The translations under genes and the position numbers were made by a program. DNA of 53,344 nt from an uncultured Verrucomicrobia subdivision 3 bacterium (GTDB lineage: Bacteria > Verrucomicrobiota > Verrucomicrobiae > Limisphaerales > UBA11358), in contig CAINDH010000195.1 in the NCBI GenBank assembly GCA_903847285.1, positions 1 through 53,344 on the forward strand, given 5' to 3'. The notes under the pieces were generated by a model. The model was not told the DNA's origin. It did not search any database and was given only the letters and a program-made list of their open reading frames with translations. Positions 17,575 to 26,910 of this stretch are shown one piece after another; positions within the stretch are counted from its first letter, which is position 1, and the number at the start of each line of letters is the position of its first letter.

Positions 17575-19001
17575 TGAATTCCACCTCTAGACACCGCTGG
17601 CAGTTCACACGTTCGGAAAAACTCTGGCTCACTGTAGCCACGATTGTTCTGATTGGTTTCGGCGCGCTGTTGGAGCGGCGCACGGCGCTGCGTCATTCGC
17701 CGATGACCGACCTTGGCGTTTTCTGCATCGCATCCGGCGCAGTGTGGAGCGGGCAAAACCCCTACTCCATTCCCGACTGGCATGGCTGGCACTATCAGTA
17801 TCCGCCCGCGCTGGCCATCGTGTTCCTGCCGCTGGCTGAACCGGTTCCCCTGCCCGCTTCCGCTCTGCCTTCGGAAAAATTGCGGACGGCAACGAACACG
17901 CCCTACGGCTACGGCATTGAAGGGAAAAATTATTACGGACTGCACGCGGACAACGCGCACTTCTTTTTTGCAGTAGCTGCATGGTATTGGTTGAGCGTGC
18001 TGGGAATTCTTTTATCCGCCCACGCCATCGGCAGCGCGTTGGAAGGAAAAAGTTTACGCACATCACCACCCGAAGAAATCAACGAGCGCCGCCGATGGTG
18101 GTGGCGTCGGCTGCTGCCGCTCGCAGTGCTGGCCGGTTCACTCGGCACGGATTTGTCACGCGGCCAAGCGGATATTGTTATGCTGACGGCGATTGCAACC
18201 GGGATTTTTCTGGCCACCACTTCAAAAAAATTCCAAGCCGGCCTGTGCTTTGCCGTTCCTGCCACAATTAAATTGTTCCCGCCGTTCCTGCTGGCGTATC
18301 CGTTTCTGCGGCGGCAATGGCGCATGGGCTTTGGCGTCATTTCGGGACTATTCATTCTGCTTGCCGCGCTACCGGTGGCCACGCTCGGGCCGCAACGGAC
18401 CAAAGAACTTTATCAGTGCTGGTTTGAAGTTCTCGCCAAACCCGCGCTCGGACACGGCACGGATACGTCTCGCCAGAGCGAGCTCACTGGCATGGGTAGC
18501 ACGGACAATCAATCGCTGCTCGCAGCGATTCACAACTGGACGAACCGCGGAGCACCGCGCGGCCAACGTCCGGTGGAAGCCGCCGCTTGGGAACGCACCG
18601 CGGTCTATGCCGTCGGCACGGTGATGATTGTAGGCGTGCTGTTCGTCATCGGCTGGAGGCGCGAGGACACGCCGCAACAACTTTGCATCGTCGCCGGCTT
18701 GCTGATCGGGCTGGCGCTGCTCATCAATCCGGTTGTGCATAATTTTTATTATCTACTGTTGCTGCCCCTCGTCGCAGCGCTGCTTGATTTAGGAATCAAC
18801 GCTGGAAAGTTTGCTAAGGCGAACTGGAAACTTCTTTTGCCTGTCGCGTTTTTCATGGTGGCGGATTTGCTGGCGCGTATACCAGGCATCGGCCCGTTGC
18901 TGCGCGACTGGGGTGTAACGACCCTGAGCCTCGTCTGGTTGCTATGGACTGGCGCGCTGGTTTTGCTCCGTCAAAAACAACCTCAGACATCGGCGGCATA
19001 A
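17574..19001 (+). CDS. GT87-like integral membrane glycosyltransferase (DUF2029)
   Basis: A 475-residue polytopic membrane protein with about ten hydrophobic segments. Features such as the GQNPYSIPDWHGWHYQYPPA loop and the DLSRGQADIVMLTAIATG segment are typical of the GT87/DUF2029 group (polyprenol-phosphate-sugar-dependent mannosyltransferase-like proteins acting on the outer face of the membrane). The acceptor is unknown. Its ATG (17574) shares one base with the metH TGA stop, so the two are translationally coupled, though no metabolic link is obvious. Confidence 0.8.
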   Translation: MNSTSRHRWQFTRSEKLWLTVATIVLIGFGALLERRTALRHSPMTDLGVFCIASGAVWSGQNPYSIPDWHGWHYQYPPALAIVFLPLAEPVPLPASALPSEKLRTATNTPYGYGIEGKNYYGLHADNAHFFFAVAAWYWLSVLGILLSAHAIGSALEGKSLRTSPPEEINERRRWWWRRLLPLAVLAGSLGTDLSRGQADIVMLTAIATGIFLATTSKKFQAGLCFAVPATIKLFPPFLLAYPFLRRQWRMGFGVISGLFILLAALPVATLGPQRTKELYQCWFEVLAKPALGHGTDTSRQSELTGMGSTDNQSLLAAIHNWTNRGAPRGQRPVEAAAWERTAVYAVGTVMIVGVLFVIGWRREDTPQQLCIVAGLLIGLALLINPVVHNFYYLLLLPLVAALLDLGINAGKFAKANWKLLLPVAFFMVADLLARIPGIGPLLRDWGVTTLSLVWLLWTGALVLLRQKQPQTSAA

Positions 19002-19042
19002 CTGCGGCTCGACATTTTCTGACGGCAACGCAAACTGTTTTC

Positions 19043-20143
19043 GTGAACAAGGCGCTGGCAAACTTGCCGCTTTTCATTTTATTGGTTGTGACGGGTTGCA
19101 AAACTACGCCCGCGTCCAGCCATGCGCTTTACAGTCGCTTCCTCGCGGTGACAAATTTTTCTGAATTCACCCGCGCTCAAACTGCCCACGGGGAAACGAC
19201 GCTACTCTCACCGGAAATCAAAGCCCCGATTAAATGGAATCAACTTGTGCTTTCTTGGAACTCAAAGCCGATGGCTGGAACTTTTATGCGAGTTGAGGCG
19301 CGGGCAATTCAGTCAGGGCACGCGACCAAATTTTATTCGTGGGGCCTATGGTCGTCGGATGACAAAACGTTTCCTCGTTACAGCATAACCAATCAGAATG
19401 ACGCTGACGGCGATGTGCGGGCTGACACGCTGGCTTTAAACCAGCCTGCCAACGCCGTTCAAATCCGGCTCACCTTAGGCGGAACAAACGGCGCCTTACC
19501 GGAACTAAAATTTCTCGGCATGTCTTTTTGCAACCCACTATTCAAACCGGAGCCACTGCCGCCAAACCGAGGCGCGTGGGGAAAAGAAATCGCGGTCATT
19601 GAACGTTCCCAGCAGTCGTATCTCGGCGGCAATGGCTGGTGTAGTCCTACGTCGCTTTCCATGGCGCTGGCGCACTGGGGTAGCATTTCCAACCGCACCG
19701 ACTGGAATCTGGACGCGCCGGAAGTTGCGAACGGCGCAGCGGATCATGGCTTTAAATTTATTACGGGCAACTGGTCTTACAACACCGCGTTCGCTGGCAG
19801 CCTTGAAGGGATGCGCGGCTATGTCGCGCGCTTCAGCGACATTTCTGAATTGGAAGACTGGATTGCAGCGGAAATTCCAGTGATCATTTCCGCACGTTAC
19901 GACTTGTTGCTGGACGGCAGGCCGGATGATTTCAGCGGACATCTCACCGTCTGTCGCGGCTTCACGAAGGACGGCGACCTCATCATCAACGACCCGTGGA
20001 CAGATTTGAAAGCGGAGAGCGTGCGGCACATCTATAAACGCGAGAATGTCCGCCGAGCGTGGGCAACTTCGCGCAACACCGTCTATCTGGTTTATCCCGA
20101 AAATATAAAACTTCCAGCCGATCGTTTCGGTCACTGGTTTTAA
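19043..20143 (+). CDS. C39-like peptidase lipoprotein, copy 1
   Basis: A 366-residue lipoprotein. Its signal peptide, opening at GTG 19043, ends LFILLVVTGC (lipobox VTGC). A beta-rich N-terminal part has FSEFTRAQTAHGETTLLSPE. The papain-like C39 domain follows, with Cys200 in GWCSPTSLSM, His in FSGHLTVCRG and Asp in INDPW, a complete catalytic triad. It would act at the cell surface or in the periplasm, either cleaving peptides or, like other C39-like members, another amide. A second, clearly related gene starts 8 bases after its stop. Confidence 0.82.
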   Translation: MNKALANLPLFILLVVTGCKTTPASSHALYSRFLAVTNFSEFTRAQTAHGETTLLSPEIKAPIKWNQLVLSWNSKPMAGTFMRVEARAIQSGHATKFYSWGLWSSDDKTFPRYSITNQNDADGDVRADTLALNQPANAVQIRLTLGGTNGALPELKFLGMSFCNPLFKPEPLPPNRGAWGKEIAVIERSQQSYLGGNGWCSPTSLSMALAHWGSISNRTDWNLDAPEVANGAADHGFKFITGNWSYNTAFAGSLEGMRGYVARFSDISELEDWIAAEIPVIISARYDLLLDGRPDDFSGHLTVCRGFTKDGDLIINDPWTDLKAESVRHIYKRENVRRAWATSRNTVYLVYPENIKLPADRFGHWF

Positions 20144-20151
20144 TAATTGCC

Positions 20152-21288
20152 ATGACAATCAGTTCCAAAAAAATCTCCATCCAGATCCTTTCACTGGCGG
20201 TTGCGGTCGCGCTGTCGGGCTGCAAAACCGCTTCCGTTTCCACGCCCAACGAATCCAGTCAAATGGCCCAATGCAGCCAGTTCATCGGGCTGGCAAAATT
20301 TTCAAACTTTGCACATCTGAAAAACGAGGATGGCGAAACGGTTTTACTCTCACCGGAAATCAAAGCGGGAATTTCGTGGAATGAACTGGTTGTTTCATGG
20401 AACGCCACCGCGCCGGACGGAACTTTTTTGACGGTCGAAGCCGCAGCGGTTGTTCCTGGTCAGCCAAAAAAGTTTTCCATGCTCGGCATTTGGTCGCCAG
20501 ACAACAGCAGTTTTCCCCGGACTAGTGTGCGCGGTCAGCAGGACGCGTTTAGTAAGGTGGACACAGACACGCTGGTCTTGAACGAATCAGCGGACACCGT
20601 GCAAATTCGCGTGACGGTGGGCGGGACAACCAACTTGGTGCCGACGCTTAAATTTTTGGGCCTTTCGTTTGCGAACACAAAAGTTTCACCCGCGTATCGG
20701 CAGCCGAATCTCGCAGCATGGGGGAGAACGGTGGCCACGCCGGAACATTCACAGCATGGCTATCCGAAAGAAAAAGGTTGGTGCAGCCCGACGTCGCTTT
20801 CCATGGTTTTGTCGCGCTGGGCAGATAAGTTAAATCGACCGGAGATGAATCTCTCCGTGCCGGATGTGGCGGCGGCGGTTTATGACCGGGATTTTGACGG
20901 CACGGGAAACTGGCCGTTCAACACCGCGTTCGCCGGCAGTTTTAAAGGCATGAGAAGCTATGTTACGCGGCTGGATGATCTGGCGGAAGTGGAGGACTGG
21001 ATTGCAGCAGGAATTCCCGTGGTGCTTTCCGCGCGTTGGGACTGGCTGCAAGCGGGGCGGCCGCTCGACAGCACCGGTCATTTGATAGTCTGCATCGGTT
21101 TCACGGATTGCGGCGACGTGGTCGTGAATGATCCGGCGGCACATTTGGAGCGCGGTGATTCAGTTCGAAAAATCTACAAGCGGGAAGATGTGATCTACTC
21201 GTGGACGAAATCGCACAACGCGGTTTATCTCGTCTATCCTACCAGCGCGAAAATCCCCAAGGATAAATACGGGCACTGGGAGAAATGA
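20152..21288 (+). CDS. C39-like peptidase lipoprotein, copy 2
   Basis: A 378-residue paralogue of the preceding gene, similar along its whole length and so a tandem duplicate. Signal peptide with lipobox (AVAVALSGCKT), the same N-terminal beta-rich domain (GETVLLSPEIKAGISWNE), then the C39 domain with Cys211 in GWCSPTSLSM, STGHLIVC and VNDPA. The triad is intact; the residue after the catalytic Asp-Pro differs from copy 1. ATG 20152. The pair probably arose by local duplication and may have diverged in substrate. Confidence 0.82.
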   Translation: MTISSKKISIQILSLAVAVALSGCKTASVSTPNESSQMAQCSQFIGLAKFSNFAHLKNEDGETVLLSPEIKAGISWNELVVSWNATAPDGTFLTVEAAAVVPGQPKKFSMLGIWSPDNSSFPRTSVRGQQDAFSKVDTDTLVLNESADTVQIRVTVGGTTNLVPTLKFLGLSFANTKVSPAYRQPNLAAWGRTVATPEHSQHGYPKEKGWCSPTSLSMVLSRWADKLNRPEMNLSVPDVAAAVYDRDFDGTGNWPFNTAFAGSFKGMRSYVTRLDDLAEVEDWIAAGIPVVLSARWDWLQAGRPLDSTGHLIVCIGFTDCGDVVVNDPAAHLERGDSVRKIYKREDVIYSWTKSHNAVYLVYPTSAKIPKDKYGHWEK

Positions 21289-21320
21289 GAAAGAATTAAT
21301 CGCTGAGACGGAAGCTAAGA

Positions 21321-22784
21321 TTATTCCTGTCGCCCGGCTTCTGACACGCGGATAAAACGACGCAGCGCAATCAATCCCACGGGCGCAATGGTCGCGGTGA
21401 GCGCGACGAAGAGCCATAGCGTTTCGGAATGGCGTTCGCCGGTGGCTGGGCAGTATTTTAGCAGCAGCGCCCCGGAAAAAGTTCCGATGAGCAGCTTGGC
21501 CAGCAAGAACGGGATATAGGAGAGCGCGCCGTAGGATGCTTCCTGACCTTTCGGCGCGATAGCCGAGGCGTATTCATAGACACGCGGTGAATAAAACACT
21601 TCGCCGAGCGACAGCACGATGACGTAGAACGCAATCATCACATAATACGGATGCACCGGGCCAGTCAGGCCAAGATAACCGTGTCCTAACCATTGACCAA
21701 ACGCGCCGTCGGCCAGCGATTGAAACCACGCGGTCGGCAGTGCCATGATGAATACCGAGGCGGCTGCGAGGCTGCCGCCGAATGTGACCATGCCATACGC
21801 GGGAAAGCGTTGCGTGAGCGCGCCGACGATGGGGGTAAGCACGATGACAATCATTGCGTTGATGCCCCAGAGCTTGCCGACGGGCGCGCCCAAACCGAGT
21901 TCGCGGATGCCGAATTTTGGAAAGACATAACTCATCTGCATGAAAATTAATTTGAGAAAGGCAATGAGTAGCAGAAACGCCAGCAGCCGGTAAAACCCCG
22001 GTTGCTTGAAAAGATTTCGGAAAATCCGGAGCGTCTCTTTCGCGCTTTGATCTACGGCGAGAAAAATATTTCTGGCCGCAGTTGCGCCGGCATTTTTAAC
22101 CGTCGATGGAATAATTTTGAGACCTTCGTCCGTGACCTCAACACCGGGACGGATAAACCAGATGAGCGGCAGCATAAGCAGTTCAATCCCGAAGCTCACG
22201 AGAAACAAGGTGCGATAAGTCGTCAGCGAGGTGTCAGCCAGATGGCCGTGTTCACCCAGATGTTTGCGAACCGAGTCGAAGATAAGCGCAGCGACGAGCG
22301 AGCCGATGTTGACCATCATATAGGAAAAGGAGAACGAAAGAGACCGCTGTCGCGTGGTGGAATATTTTCGCACGGCGGCCACCAACACCGGTGTGCCCAG
22401 CGCTTCGCCAACCGCCAGTGGAAACATCCCGAATACGATGGCGAACCACGGGCCAGGAGCAAAGACCATGATTGCTCGCGCGAAGATGCATATCCAGACG
22501 CCCAGAAAAAAAGTTTTTCGCAACCCGATGGCATCAGTAAGCGCACCGACCATGAGTGTGACAATGGTCATCGTGATGGACCAGCCGAGGACGATATGAA
22601 TGGCCTGCTGGTCGTCAAAACCGAATTCATGGGAGAGCCAGAGGACGAGCGTGATATTGGTGACCGAGTAGGCCGCGAAGTTGAGGAGCTTGATGGCAAA
22701 GGTGAGCCAGAGTTCGCGCGCTGCGCCGTTAAGCACGGTGAACTTACCAAGAAAATTTGCGGCGGGATTTTTTTGGGTGGCCAT
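21321..22784 (-). CDS. MFS transporter, POT/peptide-like
   Basis: A 487-residue major facilitator with about twelve to fourteen membrane helices. The segment WSITMTIVTLMVGALTDAIG between helices 2 and 3 and the later VNIGSLVAALIFDSVR resemble the proton-coupled oligopeptide (POT) group, although the family's ExxER signature is not clear at the first helix. It probably moves a peptide or a related solute by proton coupling; the substrate is not determinable. It converges with the C39-like pair, an attractive but unproven link between surface peptide cleavage and peptide uptake. Confidence 0.8.
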   Translation of the reverse strand: MATQKNPAANFLGKFTVLNGAARELWLTFAIKLLNFAAYSVTNITLVLWLSHEFGFDDQQAIHIVLGWSITMTIVTLMVGALTDAIGLRKTFFLGVWICIFARAIMVFAPGPWFAIVFGMFPLAVGEALGTPVLVAAVRKYSTTRQRSLSFSFSYMMVNIGSLVAALIFDSVRKHLGEHGHLADTSLTTYRTLFLVSFGIELLMLPLIWFIRPGVEVTDEGLKIIPSTVKNAGATAARNIFLAVDQSAKETLRIFRNLFKQPGFYRLLAFLLLIAFLKLIFMQMSYVFPKFGIRELGLGAPVGKLWGINAMIVIVLTPIVGALTQRFPAYGMVTFGGSLAAASVFIMALPTAWFQSLADGAFGQWLGHGYLGLTGPVHPYYVMIAFYVIVLSLGEVFYSPRVYEYASAIAPKGQEASYGALSYIPFLLAKLLIGTFSGALLLKYCPATGERHSETLWLFVALTATIAPVGLIALRRFIRVSEAGRQE

Positions 22785-22953
22785 TTTTAGTTACTCCTAA
22801 ACACGGATAGGCTAGCGCGCCCGGGTGAAAGTTGGAAGCGGTATTCACTACGCGCTGTGATCGCTGCTTCGCTTGCTGCCTGCCTTCGAAACCAGAGGAC
22901 GCTACGCCCTCGTGAGGTTTGCATTATCCGGCTTCAATGTTATTATGTTTCCG

Positions 22954-24231
22954 ATGCGCCGGTCTGTATTGACGGCTTTTTTATTTGGAATTGGCAGTCA
23001 TCTCCTTATTTTTCAAGCCTACGCAACCATTGATGCCACTTTGCAAAAGCAGCTTGGCAACCCGAGCAATGCCACGACCAATGTTGGCAACCATGCCCAT
23101 CTTCTGATTCAACGCGCGGTTGAGGCGCTGGATTACAGCGACAATCTTAACCAGCCAGCTTGGGCCAGTTGGGATTTAACGGCGGCGGACATTGGTTCCG
23201 CAACCCGCTCCACGATTTTTTTCACCGACACAAATTTACCGGCTGGATATACTCGCATTACCACCGCGGACTATGTGGGCGTGGGCGCCATCGGGTTCAA
23301 CCGCGGCCACCTCTGTCCATCGGCTGACCGCACCGCCTCGCGCGCGGACAACGATGCGGTATTTTTCATGTCTAACATCATGCCACAGTCGGCAGCGAAT
23401 AATCAGTCGCCCTGGGGCAATTTTGAAACCTTTTGCCGCGCGCAATTATCCACGAATGAACTGCTCATCATTTGCGGCCCAAGCGGCTTCGGCACAAACC
23501 TGCTTCCGCTCGGAAAAGTTTTTATTCCGTCGAACACCTGGAAAATTGTCGTGGCCGTTCCGCTCGGCGCCGGCACGGCGTTGAGTCGGCTGAACAGCAC
23601 CAACCGCGTCATGGCAATTTCCATTCCGAACGCCACGAATGCCTTAAGCAGCGCCTGGCAAACTTATCTTACATCCCCGCGTCAAATTGAGTTGGACACG
23701 GGACTGATTTTTTTTAGCGCCTTGGCGGGAAATTTGGCTGACGAGTATCGCGCCCGAATAGATGGAGCGCTGGCCATCGGTATCACGAACCTATCTCCGG
23801 TTAGCGGCAGCGTGGGCAGCAGCGTTGTGATCAAGGGCACAAATTTTAGCGGCACGCTCGCGGTGCGATTCAATGGAACGAACGCGGCCTTCACGCTTAA
23901 CTCTAGCAATCAAATTACCGCCAGCGTTCCAGCAGGTGCAAGCACTGGGCCGGTTTCCGTGGCGGCGGCTGGCGGGGTGTCCGCGAGTGCGGTAAATTTC
24001 ACCGTCACCGCAACTGTCCGCCCTGGTTTCCAATCATACAAGGTGACCCCCACAAATGTAAGTCTCGTCATCACCGGCACAGTGGCAAACAGCTACACGA
24101 TTTCAGCGGCGACGAATCTAGCCAACGCGAATTGGACGACAATTCTCATCACGAATCCGGCGGCGCTGCCATTTACGTTTGTGGATACCAACAAGCTGCC
24201 ACAACGCTTCTATCGAGTTCAGAATCCGTAA
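22954..24231 (+). CDS. Secreted NUC1-type DNA/RNA endonuclease with IPT/TIG domain
   Basis: A 425-residue exported nuclease. Signal peptide (MRRSVLTAFLFGIGSHLLIF). NUC1 core with the catalytic block GFNRGHLCPSADR (base His; Asn replaces the usual Asp of DRGH), then NIMPQSAANNQSPWGNFE with metal-ligand Asn and Glu. It should cleave DNA and RNA non-specifically with magnesium. An IPT/TIG immunoglobulin-like domain follows (ITNLSPVSGSVGSSVVIKGT), then a C-terminal module ending LPQRFYRVQNP. Likely role: nutrient scavenging or competition outside the cell. ATG 22954 is chosen; ATG 22945 is close behind. Confidence 0.88.
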   Translation: MRRSVLTAFLFGIGSHLLIFQAYATIDATLQKQLGNPSNATTNVGNHAHLLIQRAVEALDYSDNLNQPAWASWDLTAADIGSATRSTIFFTDTNLPAGYTRITTADYVGVGAIGFNRGHLCPSADRTASRADNDAVFFMSNIMPQSAANNQSPWGNFETFCRAQLSTNELLIICGPSGFGTNLLPLGKVFIPSNTWKIVVAVPLGAGTALSRLNSTNRVMAISIPNATNALSSAWQTYLTSPRQIELDTGLIFFSALAGNLADEYRARIDGALAIGITNLSPVSGSVGSSVVIKGTNFSGTLAVRFNGTNAAFTLNSSNQITASVPAGASTGPVSVAAAGGVSASAVNFTVTATVRPGFQSYKVTPTNVSLVITGTVANSYTISAATNLANANWTTILITNPAALPFTFVDTNKLPQRFYRVQNP

Positions 24232-24307
24232 GAATTATTAGTTCATTTGGCAGCCAGCATTCGAGCGCCGGACTTGTCATTTCAAGTTTGCGGCTTAGAC
24301 TGACGGC

Positions 24308-24766
24308 GTGAAAACCGATGTCGTGCCTGTTCAAATTCGCGGAATCCTGCCGGCCAACAACAGTTGCGCGCTGTTTGTGGGCAACGACCAGAAAGTTTTC
24401 GTCATCCAAGTCGAACCGCAGATGGGCGCGGTCATCGGGATGTTCCTTCGCGACACGCCCAAGGAACGTCCGCTCACGCACGACCTCATCAATCGGGTTT
24501 TCCAAGGCTTCGGCATCACGGTCGAGCGCGTGGTCATCACGGACCTTAAAAATTCGACCTACTTCGCGCGGTTGATTTTGCTCCAGCAGAACGAACTGCA
24601 CTCCGAGCGAAAAATTGTCGAACTGGATGCGCGTCCGAGTGATTGCCTCGCATTGGCAGCGGCGCAGAAGAAACCGGTGTTCGTCTCGGCAAAACTTTTC
24701 GAGTCAGTCGAGGACATGAGTTCGGTGTTGGAAAAGATGAATGAATCCGGCGAAGAGTCAGACTGA
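24308..24766 (+). CDS. Bifunctional nuclease domain (DUF151) protein
   Basis: A 152-residue protein of the DUF151/BFN family. It opens at GTG with VVPVQIRGILPANNSCALFVGNDQ. It carries the conserved core VFVIQVEPQMGAVIGMF, then RPLTHDLINRVFQGFGI, then VELDARPSDCLALA, which is the family signature. Plant members have RNase/DNase activity; bacterial function is poorly known. Just one base separates its stop from holA, so they are in one transcription unit. Confidence 0.87.
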   Translation: MKTDVVPVQIRGILPANNSCALFVGNDQKVFVIQVEPQMGAVIGMFLRDTPKERPLTHDLINRVFQGFGITVERVVITDLKNSTYFARLILLQQNELHSERKIVELDARPSDCLALAAAQKKPVFVSAKLFESVEDMSSVLEKMNESGEESD

Positions 24767-24767
24767 A

Positions 24768-25904
24768 ATGTCCGCCGCGAAATCCAACCCGCTCGCGCTG
24801 GTCTGCGGCGATGACGACCTGGCCGTCAAGCAGCGCGCTAAGCAAATCTTCAACGATTGGTCATCCGAGCTTGGCGGGATGGATCACGAAACCATCGAAG
24901 CTACCGCAGCGAACAGCGGCGAGGCGCTCGCCATTCTCAGCAAGCTGCGCGAGGCGCTGCATACCCTGCCCTTCTTCGGCGGCGGCAAAGTGGTCTGGCT
25001 GCGCGACTGTAATTTTCTCAACGATGACCGGACGGCTAAGTCTAACGCGGTCACGGAAATGCTCGGCTCGCTGGCCGAGGAACTGAAAACGTTTCAATGG
25101 CAGAACGTCCGCTTGCTCATCAGTGCGAGCAAGGCAGACAAGCGGAAAGTCTTTTACAAGACCTTGGACAAGCTCGGCAAGGTGGAAGAATTCGCCGCGT
25201 GGTCCTTGGATGACCGTGACTGGGCCGACCGCGCGCAGCTTGCCGCACGCAACGCGCTCAAAGCGCGGCAGAAAGAAATTTCCCGTGAGGCGCTAATGGA
25301 ATTGATGCAACGTGCAGGCAGCAGCGCCCGGCAACTGGAAAACGAAGTCGAAAAACTCTGCGTCTCCGTCGGCGACCGCGCCAAGGTTGAGCTCGCGGAC
25401 GTGACAAGGATCTGCCCGTTGAACAAATCCGCTCGCGCCTTCGCGCTTGGAGATGCGTTGGGCGACCGAAATCTGCCCGCCTTATTAAAATGCCTCGATG
25501 AGGAACTTTGGGAAATTCGTGCGAAGATCGACAAGGACAAGTCGGAGATCGGTTTACTCTACGGTTTGACTAGTAAAATTCGCGCGCTGCTTTTTTTGAA
25601 GGAGATGATGCACGAAGGCTGGATCAAGGAGTCGCGCGACTATAATTCTTTCAAGGCGCAACTGGAAAAAATTTCACCAGACAAAATGCCGGCGGATAAA
25701 AAGTTCAACCCGCTTGCTATCAATCCATATGTGCTTTACAAAGCCCTGCCGCAGGTCAAAAAATACAGCGCGTCAGAGTTGGTGAACGCGCTGGAAGTTT
25801 TGCTGCGCTGCAACCAGCGACTGGTGAGCAGCGGGCTGGATGAGGCGCTCGTCCTGCAACAGGCACTGGTGCAGATTGTAACACCTACGGTGGCAGTTGC
25901 TTAA
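24768..25904 (+). CDS. holA: DNA polymerase III delta subunit
   Basis: A 378-residue clamp-loader delta subunit, the protein that opens the beta sliding clamp during replication. N-terminal domain with ALVCGDDDLAVKQRAKQIF, the LPFFGGGKVVWLRDCNFL strand, the central AAA+ lid and the C-terminal collar helices with KISPDKMPADKKFNPLAINP and YVLYKALPQVKKYSASELV. Length fits the family. ATG 24768 lies one base after the upstream stop. A STAS gene begins 16 bases downstream. Confidence 0.88.
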   Translation: MSAAKSNPLALVCGDDDLAVKQRAKQIFNDWSSELGGMDHETIEATAANSGEALAILSKLREALHTLPFFGGGKVVWLRDCNFLNDDRTAKSNAVTEMLGSLAEELKTFQWQNVRLLISASKADKRKVFYKTLDKLGKVEEFAAWSLDDRDWADRAQLAARNALKARQKEISREALMELMQRAGSSARQLENEVEKLCVSVGDRAKVELADVTRICPLNKSARAFALGDALGDRNLPALLKCLDEELWEIRAKIDKDKSEIGLLYGLTSKIRALLFLKEMMHEGWIKESRDYNSFKAQLEKISPDKMPADKKFNPLAINPYVLYKALPQVKKYSASELVNALEVLLRCNQRLVSSGLDEALVLQQALVQIVTPTVAVA

Positions 25905-25920
25905 AATTTCAGAAATCAAA

Positions 25921-26442
25921 ATGCCAAACGCAAACATTACGGTGCTCGTTGGAAAAAAAACGGCGTGCCTGCGGATCGCGGGCCGCGCGAACTTTGCGTC
26001 CAGCCCAGACTTCAAAACGGTGTTGAACGAGTTGGCTGCCAAGGGCTATAAACATTTCGCCATTGATCTCACCGAGTGCGTGCTGATGGACAGCACATTT
26101 CTGGGCGTGCTCTGCGGCTTCGGTATGAAGCTGAATCCCAAAGGCGCGGCCGGTTGTCAGGGAATTGAGCTTTGCAACGCAACGGCACGTGTGGCGGAAT
26201 TATTGGAAAACCTCGGGGCTGCACACCTGTTTCATATGAAGTCCGGTGCAGTGGAACTGAGTAGCGACGCGCAGCCTTGCCAGCCGGAGTCCGTGAATCC
26301 TTCCCACGAACAAATCACCCGAACCAGCCTTGAGGCGCACCAGACGCTGATGGCAATGAACCCCGAAAACGTGGCGCGGTTTAAGGATGTCGCGCAGTTT
26401 CTGGCGGAAGATTTGAAAGCACTGGAAAAATCGGCGGAGTAA
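25921..26442 (+). CDS. STAS-domain protein (anti-sigma-antagonist-like)
   Basis: A 173-residue protein. Residues 1-110 form a STAS domain of the SpoIIAA/RsbV type (VLVGKKTACLRIAGRANF, then FAIDLTECVLMDSTFLGVLC), with the phosphorylatable Ser at position 58 in MDSTFLG. An extra 60-residue helical tail has EQITRTSLEAHQTLMAMNPE. Such proteins switch partners according to Ser phosphorylation. A kinase-like gene and a PP2C phosphatase gene follow on the same strand, so this is probably the switch of a partner-switching module. The sigma factor or other target is not in the window. Confidence 0.85.
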   Translation: MPNANITVLVGKKTACLRIAGRANFASSPDFKTVLNELAAKGYKHFAIDLTECVLMDSTFLGVLCGFGMKLNPKGAAGCQGIELCNATARVAELLENLGAAHLFHMKSGAVELSSDAQPCQPESVNPSHEQITRTSLEAHQTLMAMNPENVARFKDVAQFLAEDLKALEKSAE

Positions 26443-26523
26443 TTCAGCAGTAAGGTCGCTTTACCTCGCCAGAAAATTACGCGATCGTTCGCGGCGGCGG
26501 AAAATTTCAAAACCACTTCGGCC

Positions 26524-26910
26524 ATGATCAAGGTCAAAGACACGCTACGCGCCACCGTCCATCTCGGGTTTGATGGCCGCGTGTTCAAGGCTTATCACGG
26601 GCCGGACGCGGCCACGCGGTTCGCCAATGAGGTGCGTGTGCTGAAACATCTTGAAGCTCGAGGCTGCAAATTTGTCCCACGTCTGCTGGAATCTGATGAA
26701 AAAAAACTTTCCATCATCACCACCAACTGCGGACAGCGCGTGGAAAGGATTGACGAGGCCCGCGCAAAGGAAGTTTTTGCGGAGCTGGAAAAATTTGGCG
26801 TGCGGCATGATGATGCCGACCAACGCAACATCACCTACCGTTTTAGCGACGGACGCTTTTGTTTGATTGATTTTGAATTCGCCACCATTCTTCCCGAACC
26901 AAGCGCCTAA
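26524..26910 (+). CDS. Miniature protein-kinase-like protein
   Basis: A 128-residue protein, about half the length of a normal protein kinase, that nevertheless shows the key kinase positions in order: Lys22 (VFKAYH), Glu36 (ANEVRVLK), the catalytic loop HDDADQRN (95-102, with Asp97 and Asn102) and the metal-binding Asp116 in LIDFEFA. The glycine-rich loop and most of the C-lobe are missing. It most resembles RIO/Bud32-type small kinases. The phosphatase gene starts on its last base (TAATG). It may phosphorylate the STAS protein upstream; that is inference. Confidence 0.75.
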   Translation: MIKVKDTLRATVHLGFDGRVFKAYHGPDAATRFANEVRVLKHLEARGCKFVPRLLESDEKKLSIITTNCGQRVERIDEARAKEVFAELEKFGVRHDDADQRNITYRFSDGRFCLIDFEFATILPEPSA

